NCBI GenBank assembly: GCA_964607515.1
Contig: CAZSKU010000031.1
Span: 1-22,943, forward strand
Source of the DNA: UBA6080 sp964607515
GTDB lineage: Bacteria > Fermentibacterota > Fermentibacteria > Fermentibacterales > JCC-6
DNA: 22,943 nucleotides
Direction: 5' to 3'
Part shown: one piece after another, positions 16,540 through 22,943 of the stretch
Position numbering within the stretch: the first letter of the stretch is position 1
How the letters are laid out: each line of letters begins with the position of its first letter
Notes under the pieces: generated by a model
Databases searched by the model: none
What the model was told of the DNA's origin: nothing
What the model saw: the letters and a program-made list of their open reading frames with translations, nothing else
Program-made: the position numbers and the translations under genes

Positions 16540-17388
16540 TCAAGCCTGCATGGTTCCCAGTATCCGGTCCTCTCCTTCTTCGGAAAAGACACGAATGGAG
16601 TCGGTTCTGCTCTTCGCAGCGCTGGCGGCCGCAGGATGCAGAGAGATGCTGGAGCCGGGACGGGTCATCCATTCGGGATTCTTCAGGAGAAGGCCCAGAT
16701 CCCAGGCGAACTGATACCGCGGATATTCTTTGATCCTTCCTTTCCTGGGATCGCATCTTACGATGGAGCTTTGCCTTCTGGTGAACAGTGTGAAGTGAAC
16801 ATCCGACAGACGAGCCCTGCCACCGGGTTTGACCCCCCTCCAACGGCATGTTTCCCTGTACGCTTCAGCCAATTCCTCGGAGAAGAACTCCGGCGGGGTT
16901 TGGTTTCTTTCCAGCAGCGCAAGTGAATCGGTGTAGGCTTTGAACACCGGTGGGCAACTCATTGCCAGAGGCCTGCCAATGGCTTCGCCGGAAAAAGTTA
17001 TCACCGCCGAATCCTTCGAGGGGTTCAGCAAGAGTACAAAGGGACTCATGCGAATCTCATGTCCCGAAACCTCTGAATTGACAGCCCGGTCACTGAGGTA
17101 GCTGGTCAATTCCATAGAGAAAACCGCGGCCCTTCGCCCCCATTCCTGATCAAGCCATTGTCTTGCGGAGGCCGCGGCGATTCTCGCCTGCTCCAATGAT
17201 GATTCCGGCAGCATGTTCAGAGTTTCAAGGTTGACAAGATCGTGCTCGAGCTTTCGCAGATTCTGGTATCCTTCGATTCTCGAAAGGAACGTTACCGTCC
17301 TCCTCAAGATTCCGGCTTCCAAAGCAAGGGCTTTTACCTGACTCTGAAGGGACTGGAATGTTTCCATGGCGGCCTGCTGGTTGTCCAT
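16540..17388 (-). CDS. Unrecognised third gene of the SMC/HerA operon
   Basis: 282 residues from the ATG at 17388. A TTG at 17394 with GGAG seven nt upstream is an equally possible start. No signal peptide or membrane segment. The N-terminal 70 residues (after 'MDNQQAAMETFQSLQSQVKA') look like a long helix or coiled coil. The middle and C-terminal parts are mixed, with 'GHEIRMSPFVLLLNPS', 'CRWRGVKPGGRARLSDVHFT' and 'YQFAWDLGLLLKNPEWM'. I see no Walker, nuclease or helix-turn-helix motif. The gene begins about 12-18 nt after the HerA-like gene's stop, with a ribosome site right at that stop, so it is cotranscribed and probably part of the same complex or pathway. Confidence 0.75.
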   Translation of the reverse strand: MDNQQAAMETFQSLQSQVKALALEAGILRRTVTFLSRIEGYQNLRKLEHDLVNLETLNMLPESSLEQARIAAASARQWLDQEWGRRAAVFSMELTSYLSDRAVNSEVSGHEIRMSPFVLLLNPSKDSAVITFSGEAIGRPLAMSCPPVFKAYTDSLALLERNQTPPEFFSEELAEAYRETCRWRGVKPGGRARLSDVHFTLFTRRQSSIVRCDPRKGRIKEYPRYQFAWDLGLLLKNPEWMTRPGSSISLHPAAASAAKSRTDSIRVFSEEGEDRILGTMQA

Positions 17389-17406
17389 GTTCAACCTTTC
17401 ACTCCT

Positions 17407-19014
17407 TTACCCGGAGATCCGTTCGAAGAAGGGTGTTACTCTCACGGGCACAGGATTCCCGTTCCCGTCGGTTGAATGGTGGCTGTACGCCACGAATTGG
17501 TCTAATTTCAGACAGCTCGAGGCAAGGTTCTTGGCTGTTCTGGCGTCCACCCGCAAAGCGCCCTGCATGGCGTCAACGTCCGGCGGAGCGCCATGTCCGA
17601 ACAGGAGGCTGTTCGGAACCAGTTCCCGCCATGCAGTGTCACCCTTGAAGTCGTCCAGACTCTGACTGCTGAGAAAAACCGGAATTCCCTTGCTCCTTCC
17701 GATTCTGACCAGTTGAGCGAGGGGCTGGCTCTTCCTGCCGGTCTGAAGATAGTGATGAGCTTCATCCACCGCCACCACCCCTCTGATGGTGCGGGTGCCG
17801 GTTTTACGATCAAAGAGCGAATCGGGAACGCTTTCTGCAACCTGCTTCAAAAAGTGCATCAGAATGAATGCGACGTATGTTCTCAGATCACCCAGTTTAG
17901 ACAGGTCCACCACCCAGCGTTGTCTGAAGACGTTGACTACGTCAATCTCCGACCTGCTGGTGAAGATCGGTTTTCCGGCCAGCCGATCCAGCGCCACCAC
18001 AACTGTGTCGTCCTTGCGGCGTTCACTGTCATAGATAGCTCTAACTGCGTCCCGGGCTTCTTTCAGGCTCGGTCCGGGGAGTCCCGCCATTTCGGCGTCA
18101 CGGTACGCCTGAGTGAGAGCCCTGTCCACAATACCCTGCTGACAGCCTCCCATCTGACTGATAATGGAGGCCAAAGCGCTGGAGAACATTTCGGCGGCCA
18201 GCTCGGTGTTGGAGCCCCGGGGAAGGTCGAACGGATTCACGGGCACGGGGGATTCCGGAGGTCTTATCAGTTTGGCGCCAGTGGCGCTCAGGAAAGAGTC
18301 GCCTGTCTCTCCATCGGAAAGGTCTCCCTTGTAATCCAGCAGGATGAAACCGACGTTCCTGGAGGAGACCGTCATGGAGTACAGGAGTCCGAGAAGCGCT
18401 TGGCTTTTTCCTTTTCCCTGAGTACCGGAGATTCTCAGGTTGGCCGCAGTGTCCTGCCCCTCCTCTCGGTTGAGAACCCAGCTTACTTCCTCCCGGGTCT
18501 GAGTATTCGTTCCGATGACCAGACTGATGAGGCCTGAGCATTCATTATCCGCGATGGATTCCTCCCCACGGGGAAGAGCCTGGGAAACGTACTCCGCCAG
18601 TGTCCGGTACATCCTCACGGAATCCTTCTCCATGGACTCTTGTAGTTCGGACAGGAATCCGTATCCGGTGTTCAGCAGAATCCCGATGTCCGTCGGGAAA
18701 TCAATCGTTTTCAGCATGCCCAGGTCGGTGATTTGGCCCGATATCTCCGAATTCATCAGTCGCTCCACCGAGATTTCTTCGCCTCGCGAGTCAACCCTCT
18801 CTGAGTAGGCAATGATTCTGATGCCCCGGGTCTCGGCGAGCCTTCTTATAGGATGATCCCTGCGCTGGCGATTCATCAGCACAATACCGATACTCAGTGC
18901 AAGCCTGTCCACTTCTTCCGGACTGAGGCCAAGGTCATGAGAAATGTCGTAACGGATGGAAGCTCCTGCGCTGCCGAGAAGAGCCTTGCCTTTTAACAGC
19001 GTCTCAAAAGACAT
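17407..19014 (-). CDS. HerA/FtsK-like ATPase with possible DndE-like N-terminal domain
   Basis: 535 residues. The C-terminal two thirds are a HerA/FtsK-type P-loop ATPase: Walker A GTQGKGKS (197-204), 'FILLDYKGD' (223-231), 'PVPVNPFDLP' (256-265), Walker B VVAVDEAHHYL (Asp417-Glu418) and 'VFLSSQSLDDF' with Gln451, all as in DNA-pumping HerA relatives. The first about 140 residues contain 'HDLGLSPEEVDRLALSIGIVL' and 'DIGILLNTGYGFLSEL', which resemble the 'GLTPNI..R.A...SL' and 'hhhGI.LL' elements of DndE, the DNA-binding protein of phosphorothioation systems; this likeness is from memory and weak. Its ATG overlaps the stop of the SMC-like gene by one base (TGATG), so translation is coupled. 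Known relatives (DptH/DndH-type, HerA-NurA) act on DNA in restriction or end processing. Confidence 0.87.
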   Translation of the reverse strand: MSFETLLKGKALLGSAGASIRYDISHDLGLSPEEVDRLALSIGIVLMNRQRRDHPIRRLAETRGIRIIAYSERVDSRGEEISVERLMNSEISGQITDLGMLKTIDFPTDIGILLNTGYGFLSELQESMEKDSVRMYRTLAEYVSQALPRGEESIADNECSGLISLVIGTNTQTREEVSWVLNREEGQDTAANLRISGTQGKGKSQALLGLLYSMTVSSRNVGFILLDYKGDLSDGETGDSFLSATGAKLIRPPESPVPVNPFDLPRGSNTELAAEMFSSALASIISQMGGCQQGIVDRALTQAYRDAEMAGLPGPSLKEARDAVRAIYDSERRKDDTVVVALDRLAGKPIFTSRSEIDVVNVFRQRWVVDLSKLGDLRTYVAFILMHFLKQVAESVPDSLFDRKTGTRTIRGVVAVDEAHHYLQTGRKSQPLAQLVRIGRSKGIPVFLSSQSLDDFKGDTAWRELVPNSLLFGHGAPPDVDAMQGALRVDARTAKNLASSCLKLDQFVAYSHHSTDGNGNPVPVRVTPFFERISG

Positions 19015-21185
19015 CAGAATTTTGTCTCCAAAACTTTGCTGACCTCTTCTTCCTCGCTCCCGTCCCGTATAAGGAACAGTTTCCTGCCAACCCTGTCCCG
19101 TATCACCGGAGCCAATTCATCGGGTATCTCCTCCGGGGTGAGTAGAAGAATCATCTGACCCGGGTATTGACAGAGAATCTCCTTCAGAACAGAACTCCTG
19201 TGAACAGGATCGAGCACCCGGAGGGGCGCCTCGACCATCAGGGGAAGTCCTGATCCCGCGGCCTTCCTGATGGCATGGACGAGACAGAGGGCCAGAAGGT
19301 TCTTCTCTCCCGTGGATCTGCCCACCGGAGCCGGGTTGCCGTTTCTATTGTACACGGCGTACCTGTAGGTTTTCGGGTCCACTCGGATCTCGGAAAGAAC
19401 ACTGTGTTTATGGGCTGTGCGAACCAGCATGGTCGAAGCATCCTTTTCCAACTGCTTCACTCTTCTTCCAAGAAGTTCGTCAGCAAGAGCATTCAAGGCT
19501 TCGGAGGCCGTTTCCGAGAGTGTCTGAAAACGTCTCAGCCTTCTTAACTCGGGGCTTCTGGAAGGAAGCTCCTGTGACTCCATCGAGGACGCTTCCAACT
19601 GTCTCTTATCCTCATGAAGCCCCTCGAGATACCTTCTCCTTGCGTCAAGCCTCTGAAGAATGCTGTTTCGTTCCGTGGTCGCCTTGACATGTTCTTCATG
19701 CCATTTCCGGGTATCGTGGGGTGTGGGTGTCTCACGGAGTTCCCGTTCAATGTCACCGAGGCGTTCATAAAGCAGGCTCAGGCGATCTGAGTCAAGCCAC
19801 TCCCTCAACTCGCCGCCTGAATGCCGAGTCATGGAACGAACCCTGGCGAGGGCCTGCTTCTTTTCATCTCTGCTGGTATCGGCCTCCCGAACCAGACCCA
19901 TGGCTTCCCGGAAACAACAGGCGAGGTCACCGGCAGGAGGGGTGTTGCTGGCCCAGGAAAAACGTCCCGAGGAGATCAGACCCGCTATGGACTCGGATGC
20001 CTCTTCGGCTCCCCTTCTCCATTCCACGGATTTATTCGGAGACGAAGGTGCAGAGTTCTGTGGAGCAAGCAACCCGAGAAGCGCCATGGGAAGGCATTCA
20101 GCCAGTGCCTTCTTTCTTCTTCGTTCGGCATCGGCGATCTTCGCCGAGAACTTCTCCTTCTCCCTGAGAAGGCTCTCCCGCCGCTCCTGGAGTTCAGGCT
20201 GGGCCTTGCCCCCATACCTCTCCACTTCGACTTCCGCCTGGGCAAGTTGCTTTTGCAGGCTTTTCACCTCGATGGAGACCTCTTCTATCTCGGCCTCAAG
20301 ATCGCTCAACCTTTCCTCGTTCTCAGTCTTGAGCTTCTTCTGCTTCTGGCTTTCCCGGTAGGTTTTAGCGATGGTGCTGGCTTTTTCTCTGGAAAGGCTC
20401 AAGCAGGCTTCGGCAGTTCTTCTAAGGGGAGTAATATTCAGAGCGGTTTCCAGCGCTTCCTTCACGGGAGGCAATTCGGTGCCCCTCTGACCGGCCAGCT
20501 CGCTGACAATCTTGCTCTCCGCGTCGAAGACGTAGTAATTCAGCAACCTTTCGGGGAAGTGCTCCCTGATCCATTTCAGCGCTTCTTCTCCGTGGAGAGC
20601 CTTTTGCTTCCTGTTCACAACGAGATGGTCTTCACCGGTCGCAAGCCATGTTCCCGAACTCCGACGGTAAGTCTTGACGCGCCGGATATCGAAATCCCCC
20701 ATGTCGCCGGTGAAGGTGAGCACCACCTTCGCTTCGGCCTGGTTGCCCGGGCTGTTTTTGTGGATTAAATGAGCGATCTCGGAACTCTCGTCCTCATGCG
20801 CCAGAACGAAGCGCACTGCTTTTATGAGTGAGGATTTTCCGTATCCGTTCTTCCCTTCGACCACCACGACCGGCCTGACTGGGTCGGCACGGGTGTCGAT
20901 CACGGCTTGCCTGAAGATCAGGAAGTTCTGCAACTCGATTGAGGAAAGTGTCAGTTCAACCCCGCCCCGGGACGTGAGAACAGCCCAGAGAGCTTCAGCA
21001 TCATCCTCTACATCATCGGATTCCGGAGTTTCCACGAAACGTTCGATAATCGAGGCCACTCCGGTCTGGACCGAAGCATCGTATTCGCCGTTTATCAGAG
21101 CCGCCAGAAGCCCTTTCGGGAGTTTTTGCCCCTGAAGGGCCGCCAGTGCGTCTTCCGCTTCGTTACGGCTCCAGATGTCGCTCAC
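19014..21185 (-). CDS. SMC/Rad50/DndD-like ABC ATPase
   Basis: 723 residues, GTG start with GGAGGT 11 nt upstream. The ABC head begins at 'LTLSSIELQNFLIFRQ' (about 79), with Walker A GKNGYGKS (111-118). Two coiled-coil arms lie at about 265-360 and 495-585 with a hinge region between. The signature-like 'RSTGEKNLLALCL' (623-635) and Walker B/D-loop 'LPLMVEAPLRVLD' (647-659) follow. The order and the 'RLLNYYVFDAESK' block match DndD, the ATPase of DNA phosphorothioation, and related defence SMC-like proteins. Oddities are a 78-residue N-terminal extension before the first strand and Glu652 where DndD-type proteins carry Asp. No CxxC zinc hook is seen. It is the first gene of the three-gene operon. 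No dndA, dndB or dndC lies in the window. Confidence 0.88.
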   Translation of the reverse strand: MSDIWSRNEAEDALAALQGQKLPKGLLAALINGEYDASVQTGVASIIERFVETPESDDVEDDAEALWAVLTSRGGVELTLSSIELQNFLIFRQAVIDTRADPVRPVVVVEGKNGYGKSSLIKAVRFVLAHEDESSEIAHLIHKNSPGNQAEAKVVLTFTGDMGDFDIRRVKTYRRSSGTWLATGEDHLVVNRKQKALHGEEALKWIREHFPERLLNYYVFDAESKIVSELAGQRGTELPPVKEALETALNITPLRRTAEACLSLSREKASTIAKTYRESQKQKKLKTENEERLSDLEAEIEEVSIEVKSLQKQLAQAEVEVERYGGKAQPELQERRESLLREKEKFSAKIADAERRRKKALAECLPMALLGLLAPQNSAPSSPNKSVEWRRGAEEASESIAGLISSGRFSWASNTPPAGDLACCFREAMGLVREADTSRDEKKQALARVRSMTRHSGGELREWLDSDRLSLLYERLGDIERELRETPTPHDTRKWHEEHVKATTERNSILQRLDARRRYLEGLHEDKRQLEASSMESQELPSRSPELRRLRRFQTLSETASEALNALADELLGRRVKQLEKDASTMLVRTAHKHSVLSEIRVDPKTYRYAVYNRNGNPAPVGRSTGEKNLLALCLVHAIRKAAGSGLPLMVEAPLRVLDPVHRSSVLKEILCQYPGQMILLLTPEEIPDELAPVIRDRVGRKLFLIRDGSEEEEVSKVLETKF

Positions 21186-21223
21186 GGGAAACGGATACCT
21201 CCGGTTTCAGCAAAGAAAATATG

Positions 21224-21252
21224 ACGATAATCGGCCTAACCTGGTTTGTAAA
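21224..21252 (-). promoter_or_regulatory. Candidate promoter of the three-gene operon
   Basis: On the minus strand, TTTACA (21247-21252), 17 nt and TATCGT (21224-21229), giving a leader of about 30 nt to the GTG at 21185. The AT-rich stretch at 21281-21335, containing TGATA-ATTG-TATCA, is unusual for this sequence and may hold further control sites or another start. Confidence 0.35.
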
Positions 21253-21329
21253 GGGGGCGGGAAAACCATCAACTGAGCTGAGTGTACTACATATTGCTAT
21301 TAATTAGTAATGATAATTGTATCATGATT

Positions 21330-21373
21330 AAAACGAGGATCGGGCCTGCCCCCGGTTACGGTGCAAGCCCGAT
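21330..21373 (-). terminator. Possible terminator between the DUF4230-like gene and the operon
   Basis: On the minus strand, an 11-bp stem (21363-21373 with 21339-21349, one G-U pair) closes a 13-nt loop and is followed by CCTCG-TTTT. The T-run is short and set back, so termination may be partial. It separates the DUF4230-like gene from the AT-rich promoter region. Confidence 0.4.
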
Positions 21374-21439
21374 GGAAGTCAGTCGTCGCTTGTCCGGGTC
21401 GTCGCCAGACCCTCTCATATCTTCTTCCACAGGATGCAT
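21356..21439 (-). CDS. Possible 27-residue small protein
   Basis: ATG at 21439 behind GGGAGG six nt upstream, a far better ribosome site than most nearby genes have. It reads MHPVEEDMRGSGDDPDKRRL and ends SIGLAP, and the stop falls inside the hairpin that follows. The protein is charged and has no signal. It may be a real small gene, a leader peptide for the operon, or the remnant of a larger gene; nothing in the sequence proves translation. The rest of the 373-bp gap (21186-21558) shows no other gene. Confidence 0.25.
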   Translation of the reverse strand: MHPVEEDMRGSGDDPDKRRLTSIGLAP

Positions 21440-21558
21440 GTTCCACCTCCCTCCATTACGTTGTCCTACTCAAACAACTCCGGATGCCGGTCATATCTGA
21501 CAAGGCCAGGCTTTCGGTCCGATCTTTTCAATGCGTCGGCGCCTTGGGCAGAATCTTG

Positions 21559-22116
21559 TCATCTCGCAGAAGCAGTGGTGTTCTCGGGGTTGTTCATCGG
21601 CGGTTCCTCGCCCCAGTGGAAAACTACGGTGATCCCTTCGGTTCCGTATGGAATCTCCTCGAGTTCACGGAAGCACTTTTCCAGGTTATTTCTGGCGGTA
21701 TCCAGCAGTCCGATGTCCAACGCTCTCTGCTGTATCTCTTCCTGAGCCAGCATGATGCACTGGAAGTAGGATTGGGTGGTCGCGTAGATTCTCTCACCAT
21801 GGTTTTGCCAGTCGGAGCCGGGATAATCGAATCCGTGAACCCTGTTCATGTAGAAACCGGTTATCTTGGGTTCTTCCAGATACACGTGAACCAGGGCGGC
21901 GCTGGAGTCACCGGTGATACGCACCCCAGTGACTTCCGCTCCAGCGGCGGTCCTGCCCGACATGGACATCTCCGCGGTGGTGCGGACATCCCTGAAGAAC
22001 GTCCAGCGCTCGTTGATGATTTCGTACTCCACGGTGACATAGTCCTGGTATTCAGCGGTCTCCATTTCACTGAGGGTTTCGGTGTACCAGAGGACGATGC
22101 TACGGACCTGTGTCAA
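21559..22116 (-). CDS. DUF4230-like protein, probably missing its N-terminus
   Basis: 185 residues from a TTG start; an in-frame stop lies 24 nt before it, no ATG lies between, and no Shine-Dalgarno is visible. The pattern 'LWYTETLSEMETAEYQDYVTVEYE', then 'G.t..GaeVtgv.i.gdssaalVhVyLeePkItg', then 'ARNNLEKCFRELEEI' near the C-terminus fits my memory of DUF4230, whose members usually start with a membrane anchor. No such anchor is present here, and the sequence upstream shows a different open frame with stops. I therefore read it as an intact DUF4230 core that has lost its anchor, either a 5'-truncated gene or one with an odd start. Role unknown. Confidence 0.6.
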   Translation of the reverse strand: MTQVRSIVLWYTETLSEMETAEYQDYVTVEYEIINERWTFFRDVRTTAEMSMSGRTAAGAEVTGVRITGDSSAALVHVYLEEPKITGFYMNRVHGFDYPGSDWQNHGERIYATTQSYFQCIMLAQEEIQQRALDIGLLDTARNNLEKCFRELEEIPYGTEGITVVFHWGEEPPMNNPENTTASAR

Positions 22117-22307
22117 GCCTGTCCAAGATAGATTTTTTTAAGGGGAGAAAAGGAAGAGCCCTTTTTTGCCTGAGTGGTTAGAATTTCAGCGCCAACCAAA
22201 AACCCAAACGAAAAGCGTCCAATACGGACCGCCAGATGGGATAGAGGCCGCCGGGTAGTTACCCGGCGGCTTTATTTGTACCAATCCTTGTTCGAGTTAT
22301 GAACGAC
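22117..22307. other. Intergenic region with an orphan terminator
   Basis: About 190 bp with no convincing gene. It holds runs of T and A (22132-22138, 22162-22167), a short complementary pair AAGGG / CCCTT (about 22139-22165), a stretch with the repeated word CCAAAC/CCAACC, and the strong hairpin listed separately. On the minus strand an open stretch reads GGLYPIWRSVLDAFRLGFWL and then stops after a few residues; it has no start codon. Confidence 0.45.
22247..22277 (+). terminator. Strong intrinsic terminator, plus strand
   Basis: GCCGCCGGGT (22247-22256) pairs with ACCCGGCGGC (22261-22270) around AGTT, followed by TTTATTT. It is oriented to end a plus-strand transcript, but no plus-strand gene lies to its left before the DUF4143 ATPase gene 5.7 kb away. 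It insulates the toxin-antitoxin promoter. Confidence 0.75.
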
Positions 22308-22335
22308 TTGACAAACACCACCAGTGAGGTATAGA
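22308..22335 (+). promoter_or_regulatory. Promoter of the toxin-antitoxin pair
   Basis: A consensus TTGACA (22308-22313), a 16-nt spacer and TATAGA (22330-22335). The predicted start of transcription lies only a few bases before the ATG at 22345, so the message would be leaderless or nearly so. Confidence 0.6.
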
Positions 22336-22344
22336 TACTATACC
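22328..22344. promoter_or_regulatory. Palindromic operator of the toxin-antitoxin pair
   Basis: GGTATAG-ATA-CTATACC is a perfect 7-bp dyad that covers the -10 and ends at the base before the toxin ATG. The position fits autorepression by the ribbon-helix-helix antitoxin or the BrnT-BrnA complex, as known for this family. Confidence 0.65.
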
Positions 22345-22605
22345 ATGATTTTCGAATTCGATGCTCGCAAGAGCCAGATGAATCTAGAGAAACACGGGAT
22401 CGACTTCGAGGAAGCTAAGCTTCTCTGGGATGATCCGGACCTGCTGGAGATTCCGGCAAGGATTGAGGACGAACCTCGGTTCATGGTGATTGGCCGGATT
22501 GCCAACACACATTGGTCTGGGATCATAACATATCGTGGAGATGCGATTCGGATCATCTCCATCCGTCGAGCCCGTGATGAGGAGGTGGTATTGTATGAAG
22601 GCTAA
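22345..22605 (+). CDS. brnT: BrnT-family toxin
   Basis: 86 residues. 'MIFEFDARKSQMNLEKHGID' followed by 'FEEAKLLWDDP' and the C-terminal 'AIRIISIRRARDEEVVLYE' match the BrnT signature ('F.WD..K...N..KHGv.F..A' and 'RiISaRrA...E...Y'). BrnT is a RelE-like ribonuclease toxin neutralised by BrnA. The ATG at 22345 directly follows the palindrome; a GTG at 22324 in frame is unlikely because it lies inside the promoter. The 3' end overlaps the antitoxin gene by 11 nt. Length is normal for the family and no defect is seen. Confidence 0.9.
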   Translation: MIFEFDARKSQMNLEKHGIDFEEAKLLWDDPDLLEIPARIEDEPRFMVIGRIANTHWSGIITYRGDAIRIISIRRARDEEVVLYEG

Positions 22606-22822
22606 GGAATTGGACAAGAAGTTCGACGATGGTGAGGATGTTCTGAAATACCTTGAGCTTAACAAGGCCCATCGTGTCGAACAGGAGCAGAAGCGAGTTA
22701 ATGTGGATTTCCCTGTGTGGATGATTCACTCCTTGGACAAGGAAGCGCAGCGGCTTGGTATTCCCAGACAATCATTGATCAAAATGCTGATCGCCAGGCA
22801 TATAGAGAAAGCCAGAGCATAG
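22595..22822 (+). CDS. BrnA/CopG-like ribbon-helix-helix antitoxin
   Basis: 75 residues from the ATG at 22595, with GGAGG nine nt upstream; the overlap with the toxin gene fits translational coupling. The N-terminal 35 residues are charged ('KAKELDKKFDDGEDVLKYLE') and probably wrap the toxin. The C-terminal part 'KRVNVDFPVWMIHSLDKEAQ' followed by 'LGIPRQSLIKMLIARHIE' is a ribbon-helix-helix DNA-binding unit. It should bind the palindrome upstream of the toxin. This is the toxin-first order usual for BrnTA. The remaining 120 bases of the window show no gene. Confidence 0.88.
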   Translation: MKAKELDKKFDDGEDVLKYLELNKAHRVEQEQKRVNVDFPVWMIHSLDKEAQRLGIPRQSLIKMLIARHIEKARA

Positions 22823-22943
22823 AAGACTCAAACAACAGCATGAACGCCGTACTCTCCTATCGTCTCAGTCAACTTCATTAATAGCCTCCACTAGTGTCCC
22901 ATCATAAGTCGAAGAGAGACAACTGGTTGGGGTTATTATTGTT

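Noticed and set aside
15455..16849. 464-codon minus-strand frame opposite the DUF4143 ATPase
   Set aside because: Antisense to intact Walker A/B and DUF4143 motifs; it also runs across the stops of two real genes.
16540..21185. Complete DNA phosphorothioation (Dnd) locus
   Set aside because: Only DndD-like and possibly DndE-like parts are present. No cysteine desulfurase, DndB or DndC is encoded in the window.
21339..21440. Riboswitch or known structured RNA (cobalamin or SRP type)
   Set aside because: Short resemblances such as GGTGCAAG exist, but the required conserved cores are absent.
22890..22943. Possible insertion-sequence end (TAGTGTCCCATCATAAGTC)
   Set aside because: It looks like some IS terminal repeats, but no second end, target duplication or transposase is visible before the window ends.
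1..22943. CRISPR arrays, rRNA or tRNA genes
   Set aside because: No regularly spaced repeats, rRNA segments or cloverleaf with a T-loop motif were found by reading.

Overview
The window is GC-rich (well over 60 % G+C by eye in the left two thirds) and densely coded on both strands. It looks like the chromosome of an uncultured Gram-negative bacterium of the Fibrobacteres-Chlorobi-Bacteroidetes superphylum or a neighbouring candidate phylum such as Fermentibacteria. The clues are large secreted proteins with a C-terminal FlgD-like/type IX-type sorting domain, six-bladed-propeller and Ig-repeat lipoproteins, a DUF6868-like membrane protein and a multi-sensor hybrid histidine kinase. The taxonomic placement is inference; no rRNA or tRNA gene is visible.

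Left part (1-6.0 kb): a lipoprotein built of four tandem repeats with a clear intrinsic terminator; then, on the minus strand, a flavin-binding split-barrel (PNPOx-like) protein, a 1043-residue 7TM-PAS-GAF-PAS hybrid histidine kinase and a beta-propeller lipoprotein, which could be read as one run.

Positions 6.2-7.8 kb: a plus-strand pair set between minus-strand genes. The first gene looks like a caspase/gingipain-fold cysteine peptidase with a separate N-terminal domain. The second is a 117-residue protein that, by hand alignment, is almost only that same N-terminal domain. This effector plus stand-alone shared-domain layout is one of the two most interesting items in the window.

Positions 7.8-15.0 kb: an envelope and secretome block on the minus strand. 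It holds a small beta-barrel-like protein whose start codon sits in the loop of a perfect 9-bp hairpin, an 809-residue papain-family peptidase with lectin-like, Ig-like and MAM-like modules and a sorting domain, a small helical protein, a secreted propeller-like protein with a sorting domain, a nucleotidyltransferase overlapping a membrane protein gene, and a DUF6868-like protein.

Right part (15.1-22.9 kb): less GC-rich and accessory in character. It starts with an AAA ATPase of the DUF4143 type behind a triple 10-bp repeat. Then comes a tight three-gene minus-strand operon: an SMC/DndD-like ATPase, a HerA/FtsK-like ATPase with a possible DndE-like N-terminus, and an unrecognised 282-residue protein. 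A DUF4230-like fragment and a BrnT/BrnA toxin-antitoxin pair, with a palindromic operator abutting the start codon, complete the region. No dndA, dndB or dndC is present, so the three-gene operon is a candidate DNA-processing or defence system distinct from canonical phosphorothioation. Together the right part reads as a defence island.
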